DNA from: CAWBBA01 sp963741625 | GTDB taxonomy: Bacteria > Desulfobacterota > Desulfomonilia > Desulfomonilales > Desulfomonilaceae | Reading direction: 5' to 3' | Length of the DNA: 64,000 nt | Assembly (NCBI GenBank): GCA_963741625.1 | Contig: CAVUIT010000012.1 | Coordinates: 496,001 to 560,000 of the forward strand | Shown here: one piece after another, positions 56,488 through 64,000 of the stretch | Layout of the letters: the number at the start of each line of letters is the position of its first letter | How positions within the stretch are numbered: the first letter of the stretch is position 1 | Notes under the pieces: generated by a model | Told to the model about the DNA's origin: nothing | What the model saw: only the letters and a program-made list of their open reading frames with translations | The model's database searches: none | Made by a program: the position numbers and the translations under genes

Positions 56488-57712
56488 ATGTATCGCAGAG
56501 CTTTCATGACATTGGGGATTCTGCTGGCCACCGGCCTTCTGTTCGGGATGGCCGCTCAAGCCAAGGATGCTCAACCGTTTCGCATCGGTGTGTCTGTTTC
56601 GTTGACCGGGGTTTTCGGCAAGGACGGCAGCCTCGTAAAAGATGCGTACACTCTCTGGATGGAGACGATAAATGCGAAGGGCGGCATTAACGGCCATCCG
56701 GTTGAGTTAATTTTCTACGACGACAAAAGCGATGCTTCCACCGGCGCCAAGTTGACGGAACAGCTAATAGTCAGCGACAAGGTGGACCTCCTCCTGGGCG
56801 GATTCGGGAGCAACGCGCTCTTTGCCGCAAGCCCGGTTGCAGAGAAGAACGGATACCCACTCATCAGCGGAGGGGCAAGCTCAAACAAGCTGTTCGAAAG
56901 AGGCTTCAAGTATTACTTTTCGACCTTGGGTAAGGCTACCGAGGAAGTTCGGGGCTGTGTTGAGATGTTTAAAGCGGTGAATCCCAAACCCAAGACAGCC
57001 GCAATCGTAGGGGCCGATATTCTGTTCACTTCGCTGGCATGCGAGGGATTCAAGAAATATTGTGCTGAAAACGGCATCGAAGTAATTCACTATGAACTCT
57101 TCCCCATGGCCCTGGAAGACTACAATTCCTTGCTTGCGAAAGTTAAGAACAAGAATCCCGACGTCCTGTTTGTGGGGTCGCATCTACTGGTGGCCATGAA
57201 GACCATAAAGGCAATGAAGGAGATAGATTTCAGCCCAAAGGCTGTCGCGTTCAGTTACGGGCCTACCGTTCCAAAGTTCATCGAGGATCTGAAGGGCGAT
57301 GCCGAGTACAGTCATAGCAGCTTCCGAATGGACCCCCAATATGCCTTACAAAGACCAGATCTTTGGATCAGCGGCAGATTTCAACAAGCTTTATTTTGAA
57401 CGCTTCAAGCGGCATCCGGATTACGTGGAAGCAGCTTCAGTCGGCGGAGCCGAGGCGCAGCAGATGGTGATTCAGGAACTGGGTCTTAAGCCGCCTCTCT
57501 CCAAGAAAGACCGGCAAGCCATCATGGAAAAGCTCCATACCGGGGTCTTTGACACTTTTTACGGAAAAATCCAGTTTGGTCCTGACGGGGCCAATGTGGC
57601 GCATCCACCCGTTGCGGTTCAGATTCAGGATGGAAAGCTGAAGAATGTTTTCCCCTTGGAATTCGCTGAATCCAAGATCAGGTATCCGTTCAAGCCCTGG
57701 AAGGAACGGTAA
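56488..57712 (+). CDS. ABC transporter substrate-binding protein (LivK family), frameshifted
   Basis: About 407 residues with a Sec signal peptide (AFMTLGILLATGLLFGMAAQAKD). The mature part is a type I periplasmic-binding fold: FRIGVSVSLTGVFGKDGSLV, NAKGGINGHPVELIFYDDKS, and VDLLLGGFGSNALFAASPVA. One extra A at about 57310 breaks the frame; repair joins LKGDAEY to VIAASEWTPNMPYKDQIFGS. LivK-type proteins bind branched-chain amino acids but also aromatic acids, urea and other amides. The neighbouring dehydrogenase and cupin genes suggest a carboxylate or aldehyde precursor here. It is first in the transporter operon. Confidence 0.9.
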
Positions 57713-57738
57713 GGGCTGAACGCCAAAGGGAGATATGA

Positions 57739-59220
57739 ATGGCTCTGATACCTGAAGTCAAGCCGCATTACGGAAAACTCAGATTGCTGATAGACGGCGA
57801 GTGGGTGGACTCCAAGTCCACCCAGATCCATGAGACCGTCAATCCGGCCACCGGAGAAGTCATCGCCGAGTTTCCCACGGCTACCAAGGAAGAAGCCAGG
57901 GCCGCGGTAGAAGCGGCCCAACGTGGCTTTGAAGCTATGAAGAGAATCGCTCTCCGCGAGCGCGCCAAGATGCTTTTCGACATGCGCCAGAAATTCGAGG
58001 AGCGTTTTGACGAGTTGACCCGCGTCCTCACCCAAGACCACGGCCGAACTATCAAGGAATCTATCGGCTCGGTCCGTCGCGTGATTGAAAATATCGAATC
58101 AGCGTGCTCAGCGGCATACGGCATGGCGGCCCGCAACGAGCATATCGACAATTTGGCCAACGGCATTGACATGTGGCTGACCTGGGAACCCGTGGGAGCT
58201 TTCCTGATCGTCACGCCGGGAAACATTCCCATGCACGCATGGTCCTCCTTTGTGCCCTATGCCTTGGCCGCGGGCTGTTCTGTGGTGGTCAGCCCGAGCC
58301 GTCAGGACCCCGTGGCAGCGGAGTACATTGCTCGAGTCGCCTTGGAGGTTGGTTGGCCCAAGGGCGCCATCAACTTGATCCACGGGGGCCGAGAAATCAA
58401 CAAGTACATCCTTCAGCAGGCCGAGATTCAGGGCCTGGGCTTTATCGGCTCATCACATGCCGGATTGGAGCTTTTTAAACTTTGCGGCGAACTCGGCAAG
58501 AACTCCTCTATCAACGGCAATGGGAAGAACACCGTGGTGATCATGCCTGATGTCGACGTCAAGAACATCGTTCCCTTCGTGCGTCAGGGATGCTTCGGCA
58601 TGACAGGTCAGCGTTGTCTTGGGTCCGACAACGTCATGGTAGTGGGCGACATCTACGACGAATTCAAAAAGGGGCTCGTCGAGATGGCCAGGAACATGAA
58701 ACTCGGCTACGGTCTGGATGAATCGACCGACATGGGCCCGTATTGCACCGCCGCAGGGCGGGAAAAGGTCGCCGCCTGGATAGATCGAGGTCTGGCTGCC
58801 GGGGCTACAATGGTGCATGGCGGCTGGGTACTGCCACCGGAGTTGTCCAAGGGCTTTTTCCTGGCCCCGACCATCATCGAGAATGTTCACCCTGATATGA
58901 ACATTGCCCAGGAAGAGGCATTCGGTGCGGTAGCGGCCTTGATTCGGGTGGGAAGTCTAGACGAAGCCATTCATTTTATCAACTCCGGGACTGACCTGGG
59001 CCACTCTGCCTGCATCATGACGGAGAGCGGCCGAAATGCCAGGAAGTTCGCGCGGGAAGTCAACGTCGGAAACGTCGGAATCAACGTTGGCGTGCCCCAG
59101 CCGTACGCCTTCTTTCCCCTCGGCTCGAAACGCAAGTCCTTCTTTGGCGGGGCCAAGAGCAGGATGGCCTCCATGAGGCTCTTCTTGGACGAAAAGACGG
59201 TGACGGCGCGGTGGGTATGA
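57739..59220 (+). CDS. Aldehyde dehydrogenase, methylmalonate-semialdehyde dehydrogenase-like
   Basis: 493 residues of the NAD(P)-dependent aldehyde dehydrogenase family. Visible are the N-terminal ETVNPATGEVIAEFPTATKE, the coenzyme segment FLIVTPGNIPMHAW, GFIGSSHAGLELF, and the catalytic Cys in FGMTGQRCLGSDNVMVVGD. The C-terminus GINVGVPQPYAFFPLGSKRKS and FFGGAKSR is of the MmsA (CoA-acylating) type. The substrate is unknown; the position inside the liv-type transport operon suggests oxidation of an aldehyde formed from the imported compound. The gene is intact. Confidence 0.9.
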   Translation: MALIPEVKPHYGKLRLLIDGEWVDSKSTQIHETVNPATGEVIAEFPTATKEEARAAVEAAQRGFEAMKRIALRERAKMLFDMRQKFEERFDELTRVLTQDHGRTIKESIGSVRRVIENIESACSAAYGMAARNEHIDNLANGIDMWLTWEPVGAFLIVTPGNIPMHAWSSFVPYALAAGCSVVVSPSRQDPVAAEYIARVALEVGWPKGAINLIHGGREINKYILQQAEIQGLGFIGSSHAGLELFKLCGELGKNSSINGNGKNTVVIMPDVDVKNIVPFVRQGCFGMTGQRCLGSDNVMVVGDIYDEFKKGLVEMARNMKLGYGLDESTDMGPYCTAAGREKVAAWIDRGLAAGATMVHGGWVLPPELSKGFFLAPTIIENVHPDMNIAQEEAFGAVAALIRVGSLDEAIHFINSGTDLGHSACIMTESGRNARKFAREVNVGNVGINVGVPQPYAFFPLGSKRKSFFGGAKSRMASMRLFLDEKTVTARWV

Positions 59221-59293
59221 GAGAGTCCGCAATGCAGTCGTCGCCAACAACTCTAGGTTGCGAGTGGTTTCGGTAACCGTGGTGTTTTAAGCA

Positions 59294-60167
59294 ATGGACA
59301 CTGTATTACTTCAAGCCATCATAAACGGCCTGCTTCTGGGCGGCGTATATGCCGCCTATTCGGCTGGCTTTTCCCTGATCTTCGGGGTGATGGGTGTGGT
59401 GAACCTGGCCCACGGTGAATTGATAATGCTGGGGGCCTTCACGTCATATTGGATGTTCGTATACCTCAATATGGATCCCTATGTGACCACTCCGTTCGCA
59501 ATGGTGTTTCTGTTCGTATTTGGTTATTTATTGCAGAAATACATAATAAATCGCGTAATTGAACAACCTCATATAATGAGCTACATCCTGACCTTCGGGA
59601 TTCACCTCATGGTGGCCAATCTGGCCTTGAAGTTCTGGACGCACGACTTCAGATCGATCACCACGGCCTATTCAGGTATGAACGCAGCCTTTTGGGGGCT
59701 TAACGTGCCCTTATCCAGATTGATTACGTTTTGTTTGGCCCTGATCATCATAGCGGCCTTGTGGTTCTTCCTGGGTCGTACCTGAAACCGGACGTGCTAT
59801 CCGTGCTACCTCGATGGACAAGGAGGTGGCGCGGCTGATGGGAGTCAACATCCGGGAGATCTATGCAATTACCTTCGGCATCGGAGCTGCCATCACAGGA
59901 CTGGCAGGCGCTTCGATTAGTCCGTTTGTGATCATTTTTCCGGAAATGGGCCTGGGGTACACAATAATCGCGTTCTGTGTCGTAGTGCTAGGAGGCATGG
60001 GATACATGCCCGGCGCGCTGTTGGGGGGGTTGATCCTGGGTGTGGCCCAGTCTCTGACTGCTACGTATCTGAGTGCAGGGATTTCAGTAGCTATTACCTT
60101 TTTGATCCTGTTTTTCATGTTGATTTTTCGTCCCACCGGCATCGTGGGCAAAGGTCTAGCGGCCTAA
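59294..60167 (+). CDS. livH: Branched-chain amino-acid-type ABC transporter permease (LivH), frameshifted
   Basis: About 290 residues, eight helices. It opens LLQAIINGLLLGGVYAAYSA, then FSLIFGVMGVVNLAHGELIM, both LivH signatures. After one extra T at 59783 the protein resumes ETGRAIRATSMDKEVARLMG (the EAA loop that contacts the ATPases), then VVLGGMGYMPGALLGGLILG and FRPTGIVGKGLAA. The stop codon overlaps the region ahead of the cupin gene. Confidence 0.9.
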
Positions 60168-60229
60168 TGCCAATGCGCTGTCGCGTACCTGAGCTAAACC
60201 GGGCAGCGGCGGAAAAGGTGATCGAAATG

Positions 60230-60544
60230 GCTTTTTGGGACTTGAAGACGCTGAAACTCGACGAATTTCGTCCCGGCATTTTTAGCAAGGTAGAGACCGG
60301 GGCAAATCTCACTATGGCCTTTATGCAAATTGCGGCCGACAAGGAAGGCCCTCCGCACGACCACCCTTTCGATCAATGCGGAGTAGTGATACAGGGCGAG
60401 ATAGAGATGTCAATCGGCGAAGATACAAGACTGGTCAAGCCTATGGAGACATATTTAATTCCAGCCGGGATCACTCACAGTTGGAAGACTCTGGGTCAAG
60501 CAGCGACAATCTTGGATGTGACAGCCAATCGGAGCGGATCTTGA
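60230..60544 (+). CDS. Small cupin-domain protein
   Basis: 104 residues from ATG 60230 (AAAGGTG upstream); an in-frame ATG at 60167 overlapping the livH stop is an alternative that adds 21 residues. A single-domain cupin with metal-ligand histidines in GPPHDHPFDQCGVVIQGEIE and a second motif LIPAGITHSW. Such proteins act as small-molecule isomerases, dioxygenase-like enzymes or binding proteins. Placed between the two permease genes, it is probably part of the same pathway; the cupin half of the XRE regulator at 55.9 kb may bind the same compound. Confidence 0.85.
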   Translation, partial: AFWDLKTLKLDEFRPGIFSKVETGANLTMAFMQIAADKEGPPHDHPFDQCGVVIQGEIEMSIGEDTRLVKPMETYLIPAGITHSWKTLGQAATILDVTANRSGS

Positions 60545-60641
60545 GGTCGTTTCCCCGAAGACAAGCGATGGATTCGCAAGTGACATGCGCAGGGCCGCCT
60601 TACTTTGACGAGACAATGACCGTGCAGTCTCCGGAATCCTA

Positions 60642-61595
60642 ATGATGCACGATAGGTCCATGAAAAAGTTTTGGGTAACCTTCATCTCCGCTTCTGTGGC
60701 GGTGAGTCTGTTTCCTCTAGTTGTAACTTCTGAATACTCTCTGCGCATCGCCACCATAGTGCTCCTTTGGATCGGTATGGCAGGTTGCTGGAACCTCATG
60801 AGCGGCTACACAGGCTATATTGATTTTGGGCCTGTGGTCTATTTCGGTCTGGGTTCATATACCACCGCCATTATGATGACGAAATATGGAGCCTTGTTTT
60901 TCCCATCGGTCATCCTGGCGGGGGTGGTGGCCGCGCTGATGGCCCTTCCCATAGGTATTTCGACCCTTCGTCTTAAAGGCGCCTACTTTGCCATTGCTAC
61001 CTTCGCGTTTGCGGAAACCATGAAACAGGTTTCGTTGGAATTCGATCGGACGTTCGGCGTGACCTTTTTCGAGGGGAGCTACGGCATTACACTTCCTTTG
61101 AGCGATCACAACAATGAGTTCTTTTTTTACTGTGTTTTGGCGGTGACTTTTGTGATCGTCCTGCTCCACTACAGTATCGAGCACTCGAAATTCGGGTACG
61201 GGCTGAAAGCAATTCACGAAGCGGAACCCGCGGCGGAGATCGCGGGAGTAAATACCACGGGCCTCAAACTGCGCGCCTATGTGACAAGTGCGTTTTTTCT
61301 CGGGCTATTGGGCGGTATTGAAGCTTACTGGATCACCTACATAACTCCCACGGACGTTTTCAACGTTCACAAGACCGTGCAAATGGTCATAATGACCCTG
61401 CTGGGAGGAATGGGAACCTTTCTTGGACCCATTGTGGGCGCTTCCTTTCTGACTCTATTGTCGGAGTACCTGGGCGCCACATTTGTAGAAGACTACATGA
61501 TTTTGGTGGGAGCCATTATCATTGTCATAATCCTCATTATGCCAAACGGCATAGTAGGGACCATCAAGGAGCGGAGAGGTATTCGTTTCATCTGA
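60642..61595 (+). CDS. livM: Branched-chain amino-acid-type ABC transporter permease (LivM)
   Basis: 317 residues with about nine helices. Marks: GCWNLMSGYTGYIDFGPVVY near the start, LRLKGAYFAIATFAFAETMK, the cytoplasmic EAA-type loop GLKAIHEAEPAAEIAGVNTT and MTLLGGMGTFLGPIVGASFL. Two ATGs open the frame at 60642; ATG 60660 (MKKFWVTF) is an alternative. Partner of LivH in the membrane. Confidence 0.93.
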   Translation: MMHDRSMKKFWVTFISASVAVSLFPLVVTSEYSLRIATIVLLWIGMAGCWNLMSGYTGYIDFGPVVYFGLGSYTTAIMMTKYGALFFPSVILAGVVAALMALPIGISTLRLKGAYFAIATFAFAETMKQVSLEFDRTFGVTFFEGSYGITLPLSDHNNEFFFYCVLAVTFVIVLLHYSIEHSKFGYGLKAIHEAEPAAEIAGVNTTGLKLRAYVTSAFFLGLLGGIEAYWITYITPTDVFNVHKTVQMVIMTLLGGMGTFLGPIVGASFLTLLSEYLGATFVEDYMILVGAIIIVIILIMPNGIVGTIKERRGIRFI

Positions 61596-61727
61596 CGGAA
61601 TGATCAAGTCGTTTGCTTTTTTGCGAGGCACGGAAGAGCCGGACGGCACATCCGTGGCACCAACGTTTCAAGCGTTTTCATGCTTCATTGTAGCTTTCTA
61701 GCTATGGAGTTGGCATAAGGCGGGTTC

Positions 61728-62456
61728 ATGGCCGTTCTTGAATGCATAGACATTAGCAAGAGCTTCGGGGCTTTAATGGCCGTTGAGATGGTGAGCTTTT
61801 CCCTTGAGCGTGGGGAAATTCTCGGCATGATCGGCCCCAATGGCGCAGGGAAAACCACGCTCTTTAATTGCCTCATAGGGATATACCGACCTGATACGGG
61901 CCGAGTGTGCTTCAACGGTCACGAAATCGCCGGGATGAGGCCCCACAAGATTTGCAGGCTGGGAATGGCAAAGACCTCTCAGATCATGGAACCGTTTCGA
62001 GCTATGACGGTATTCGAGAATGTCTTGGTGGGCGCACTTCACGGCGGTCAGCTCAACATGTCGGATGCCCGGCGAGAGACGGCAAATGTTCTTGAATTGG
62101 TGGGATTGGCCGAACATAGCGACAAACCGTCCACTTCCATTTCTGTTCCTGCACGCAGGCGGTTAGAATTAGCGCGGGCTCTGGTCACCGGCGCAGACGT
62201 GCTGCTGCTGGATGAAAATATGGCGGGGCTCAACCCGTACGAGATTGATGAAGCCCTGGAACTGTTGCGCAAGATTCGCGACTCAGGGAAATCACTCATC
62301 GTTGTCGAACACATCATGCGCGCGGTCATGGGCATATCAGACAGGATCATTGTGCTGAATTACGGGGCGAAGATAGCGGAAGGCGCCCCCAACGACGTAG
62401 TCAACAACGAGCAAGTTATCCAAGCTTATTTGGGCTGCAAGTTCTCTTCATGTTGA
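61728..62456 (+). CDS. livG: ABC transporter ATP-binding protein (LivG type)
   Basis: 242 residues. Walker A GPNGAGKTTLFN near residues 36-47; Walker B VLLLDENMAGLNPYEID and the switch His in LIVVEHIMRAV. The signature region reads STSISVPARRRLELARAL, in place of the usual LSYGxQRR; this VP-x-R-[KR]-R variant is known in a branch of LivG proteins and need not mean inactivity. A 132-base gap without a gene separates it from livM. Its ribosome-binding site is AAGGCGG. Confidence 0.93.
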   Translation: MAVLECIDISKSFGALMAVEMVSFSLERGEILGMIGPNGAGKTTLFNCLIGIYRPDTGRVCFNGHEIAGMRPHKICRLGMAKTSQIMEPFRAMTVFENVLVGALHGGQLNMSDARRETANVLELVGLAEHSDKPSTSISVPARRRLELARALVTGADVLLLDENMAGLNPYEIDEALELLRKIRDSGKSLIVVEHIMRAVMGISDRIIVLNYGAKIAEGAPNDVVNNEQVIQAYLGCKFSSC

Positions 62457-62477
62457 AGAGCATGGAATGCACGACGT

Positions 62478-63194
62478 ATGAACGAAGCACTCTTACAAGT
62501 TGACCATATCAACGTCTCTTACAAAGATGTTCAAGTCCTGCGAGACGTAACCCTGGAGGTACACAAGGGAGAAATCGTCACGGTCATCGGCCCCAATGGA
62601 GCAGGCAAGAGCACTCTTATGAATACGGTGGTCGGCTTTCTGCATCCCGGAACCGGGTCGATCAACTTCAACGGCCGACCTATTGACCGTGTGCCTCCTG
62701 AAAAAGTGGTTCAGCTTGGCCTCACTATTGTGCCCGAAGGGGCTCGGGTCTTTTCGGAGATGAGCGTTCTGGACAACCTGAAAATGGGTTCATACATCAA
62801 GTCCGCACGAGCAGAAAGGAACAGGAGCCTCGAGCAGATCTTCAGCTTTTTCCCGAGACTGCACGAGCGTCTGGACCAGAAGGCCGGCACCCTCAGCGGG
62901 GGTGAACGACAAATGTTGGCGATCGGGCGGGCACTGATGTCCAGACCTTCACTGTTGCTGCTCGACGAGCCCTCTCTGGGGTTAGCGCCGATACTGGTAG
63001 GCAAGGTTTTCGAGACGATCAAGGAAATTGCTGCCACGGGCCTGACTGTGTTGCTGGTTGAGCAAAACGTTCATTCTTCATTGGAATTGACAGATCGAGG
63101 GTACGTGCTGGAGAACGGACGGGTGATAATGGAAGGGTCCGGCTCGGAACTTATGAACAACGCACATATCAAGAAATCGTATCTCGCTATATAA
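62478..63194 (+). CDS. livF: ABC transporter ATP-binding protein (LivF type)
   Basis: 238 residues. Walker A GPNGAGKSTLMN, signature AGTLSGGERQMLAIGRALMS, Walker B LLLLDEPSLGLAP and the switch His replaced by Gln (VLLVEQNVHSSLELTDRGYV) as in all LivF proteins. It follows livG by 22 bases and completes the transporter KHMGF. Confidence 0.95.
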   Translation: MNEALLQVDHINVSYKDVQVLRDVTLEVHKGEIVTVIGPNGAGKSTLMNTVVGFLHPGTGSINFNGRPIDRVPPEKVVQLGLTIVPEGARVFSEMSVLDNLKMGSYIKSARAERNRSLEQIFSFFPRLHERLDQKAGTLSGGERQMLAIGRALMSRPSLLLLDEPSLGLAPILVGKVFETIKEIAATGLTVLLVEQNVHSSLELTDRGYVLENGRVIMEGSGSELMNNAHIKKSYLAI

Positions 63195-63207
63195 TAGGAC
63201 ATCCATC

Positions 63208-63714
63208 ATGGACGGGAATTACCACGATAGAACCTCACTTCTTTTAAAGATCTCCTTTACCCTGAACGGAAAGCCTGTGGAGATCGAGGTAATACCGTGG
63301 GACACGGCTCTTGCGGTGCTCCGAGAGCAGTTAGGCCTGAAGGGTACCAAGGAAGGCTGTGGCATCGGTGAATGCGGGGCCTGCACCATTCTGGTGGACG
63401 GCCTCGCTGTGGACTCATGCCTGATGCCGGCCCCCAAGTTGGATGGCAGGAAAGTGGAGACCGTGGAAGGGTTGCGACAAGGCGAGGCTCTGCACCCCCT
63501 CCAGGAAGCGTTTTTGTCGAAGGGAGCGGTTCAGTGCGGGTATTGCACGCCTGGCATGCTGATGTCGGCAAAAGCTCTTCTGGATAGGAACCCAAACCCG
63601 GAACGCAATGAATTGGTGGAAGCACTTTCCGGCAACTTGTGCCGCTGCACGGGCTACGTGCAAATCTTGGAGGCCGCTGAAGAGGCGGCTAAGACGCTTG
63701 GCAAGGCCAAGTGA
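63208..63714 (+). CDS. 2Fe-2S subunit of a molybdenum hydroxylase (CoxS/XdhC-type small subunit)
   Basis: 168 residues holding two [2Fe-2S] clusters: plant-type ferredoxin ligands CGIGECGACTILVDG and the all-alpha cluster domain GAVQCGYCTPGML and NLCRCTGYVQI. Such subunits carry electrons between the Mo and FAD subunits of CO dehydrogenase, xanthine dehydrogenase or 4-hydroxybenzoyl-CoA reductase-like enzymes. The large and FAD subunits are not in the window; they may follow, or the protein may serve an unlinked enzyme. It starts 13 bases after livF, so it belongs to the same operon and suggests an N-heterocycle, aldehyde or aromatic substrate. Confidence 0.92.
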   Translation: MDGNYHDRTSLLLKISFTLNGKPVEIEVIPWDTALAVLREQLGLKGTKEGCGIGECGACTILVDGLAVDSCLMPAPKLDGRKVETVEGLRQGEALHPLQEAFLSKGAVQCGYCTPGMLMSAKALLDRNPNPERNELVEALSGNLCRCTGYVQILEAAEEAAKTLGKAK

Positions 63715-63806
63715 CCATCGCAACGATCCATTTTGGACAATCATTTTCTGTAGGAGTAGTTGGTTTCATTGGCTTTTTGTCGAACACTAGCGTGAGATAG
63801 CGGTAC

Positions 63807-63876
63807 GGGCAGACCTATGTGTCTGCCCAGGTCTGTATGCGACTACACCCAGAAGGGCGCACGAGTAGGTGCGCCC
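63807..63876. repeat. Two tandem stem-loops after the liv operon
   Basis: GGGCAGAC-CTATGT-GTCTGCCC (63807-63828) and GGGCGCAC-GAGTAG-GTGCGCCC (63855-63876). Both are perfect 8-bp stems of a REP-like type different from the GGAATGACG family. No T-run follows. The rest of 63715-64000 shows no gene. Confidence 0.6.
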
Positions 63877-64000
63877 CTACCCGAGCCTGCGGCACAGCAA
63901 ACGTAATCGTTGCTTAACGGTGGCCCTTAAGGCGCTGCCTACTGAAAATCCATTTTATTGAAACGATGAGTGAATGAGATCTCGTTTTGAATACATCCTG

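Noticed and set aside
61728..62456. LivG as an inactive ATPase because its signature motif is unusual
   Set aside because: The VPARRRLELARAL variant is, to my knowledge, frequent in one LivG branch, and Walker motifs are intact.

Overview
The window reads as a chromosome segment of an anaerobic, respiratory Gram-negative bacterium, most likely a deltaproteobacterium (Desulfobacterota, perhaps near Desulfomonile or Syntrophobacter). This is inferred from gene content: a membrane nitrate reductase operon, sigma-54 two-component regulation, tandem universal stress proteins with a TauE/SafE carrier, polyferredoxin membrane proteins, a branched-chain-amino-acid-type ABC transporter with an aldehyde dehydrogenase, and dispersed REP-like palindromes. 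No rRNA, tRNA, CRISPR array or intact insertion sequence was seen.

Layout. 1-12.6 kb: housekeeping and orphan genes (lepA, small membrane proteins, a sulfotransferase, leuD-type isomerase subunit, glgA, recD2, secreted proteins, an MBL-fold hydrolase). 12.6-17.2 kb: a LysR regulator and two polytopic GT-C-type glycosyltransferases. 17.2-26.8 kb: a TDT-family carrier, narI-J-H-G on the minus strand and a divergent Rieske-FAD oxidoreductase. 26.9-40.5 kb: a plus-strand carbon cluster (phosphoribosyltransferase, GH15 glucoamylase, glucokinase, zwf, transketolase, rpiB, a transaldolase-phosphoglucose isomerase fusion, a HAD phosphatase, gnd). It could carry glucan to glucose-6-phosphate and through the whole pentose phosphate pathway. 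40.6-55.5 kb: a further membrane glycosyltransferase, then a stress/signalling island. 55.8-63.7 kb: an XRE-cupin regulator, a livKHMGF transporter, an aldehyde dehydrogenase, a cupin and a molybdenum-hydroxylase-type 2Fe-2S subunit.

The most unusual part is 42.9-55.5 kb. A histidine kinase and a sigma-54 response regulator lie between two divergent intergenic regions that share a palindrome, GTTGC-N5-GCAAC. Three copies lie between a usp gene and the kinase. One perfect and one near-perfect copy lie between a usp/tauE operon and a lon-like gene. Good -24/-12 sigma-54 promoters face the usp gene, the kinase and the usp/tauE operon. The lon-like gene encodes a protease with a receiver (REC) domain inserted just before its AAA+ domain. 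That REC domain matches the response regulator's at 54 of 117 aligned positions. The simplest model is one phosphorelay that controls both transcription of a stress regulon and, post-translationally, a phospho-gated Lon protease. Next to it lies an 890-residue fusion of a cyclic-nucleotide-binding-like domain, a degenerate sigma-54-activator AAA+ domain and a NapH/NosR-like iron-sulfur membrane module.

Sequence quality. I count 19 single-base frameshifts in 14 otherwise well-conserved genes (narG 2, tkt 2, gnd 4, the others one each). In all but one, one base is extra. This pattern points to insertion-biased sequencing error rather than gene decay. Such genes are annotated here as single CDS with the break points given.
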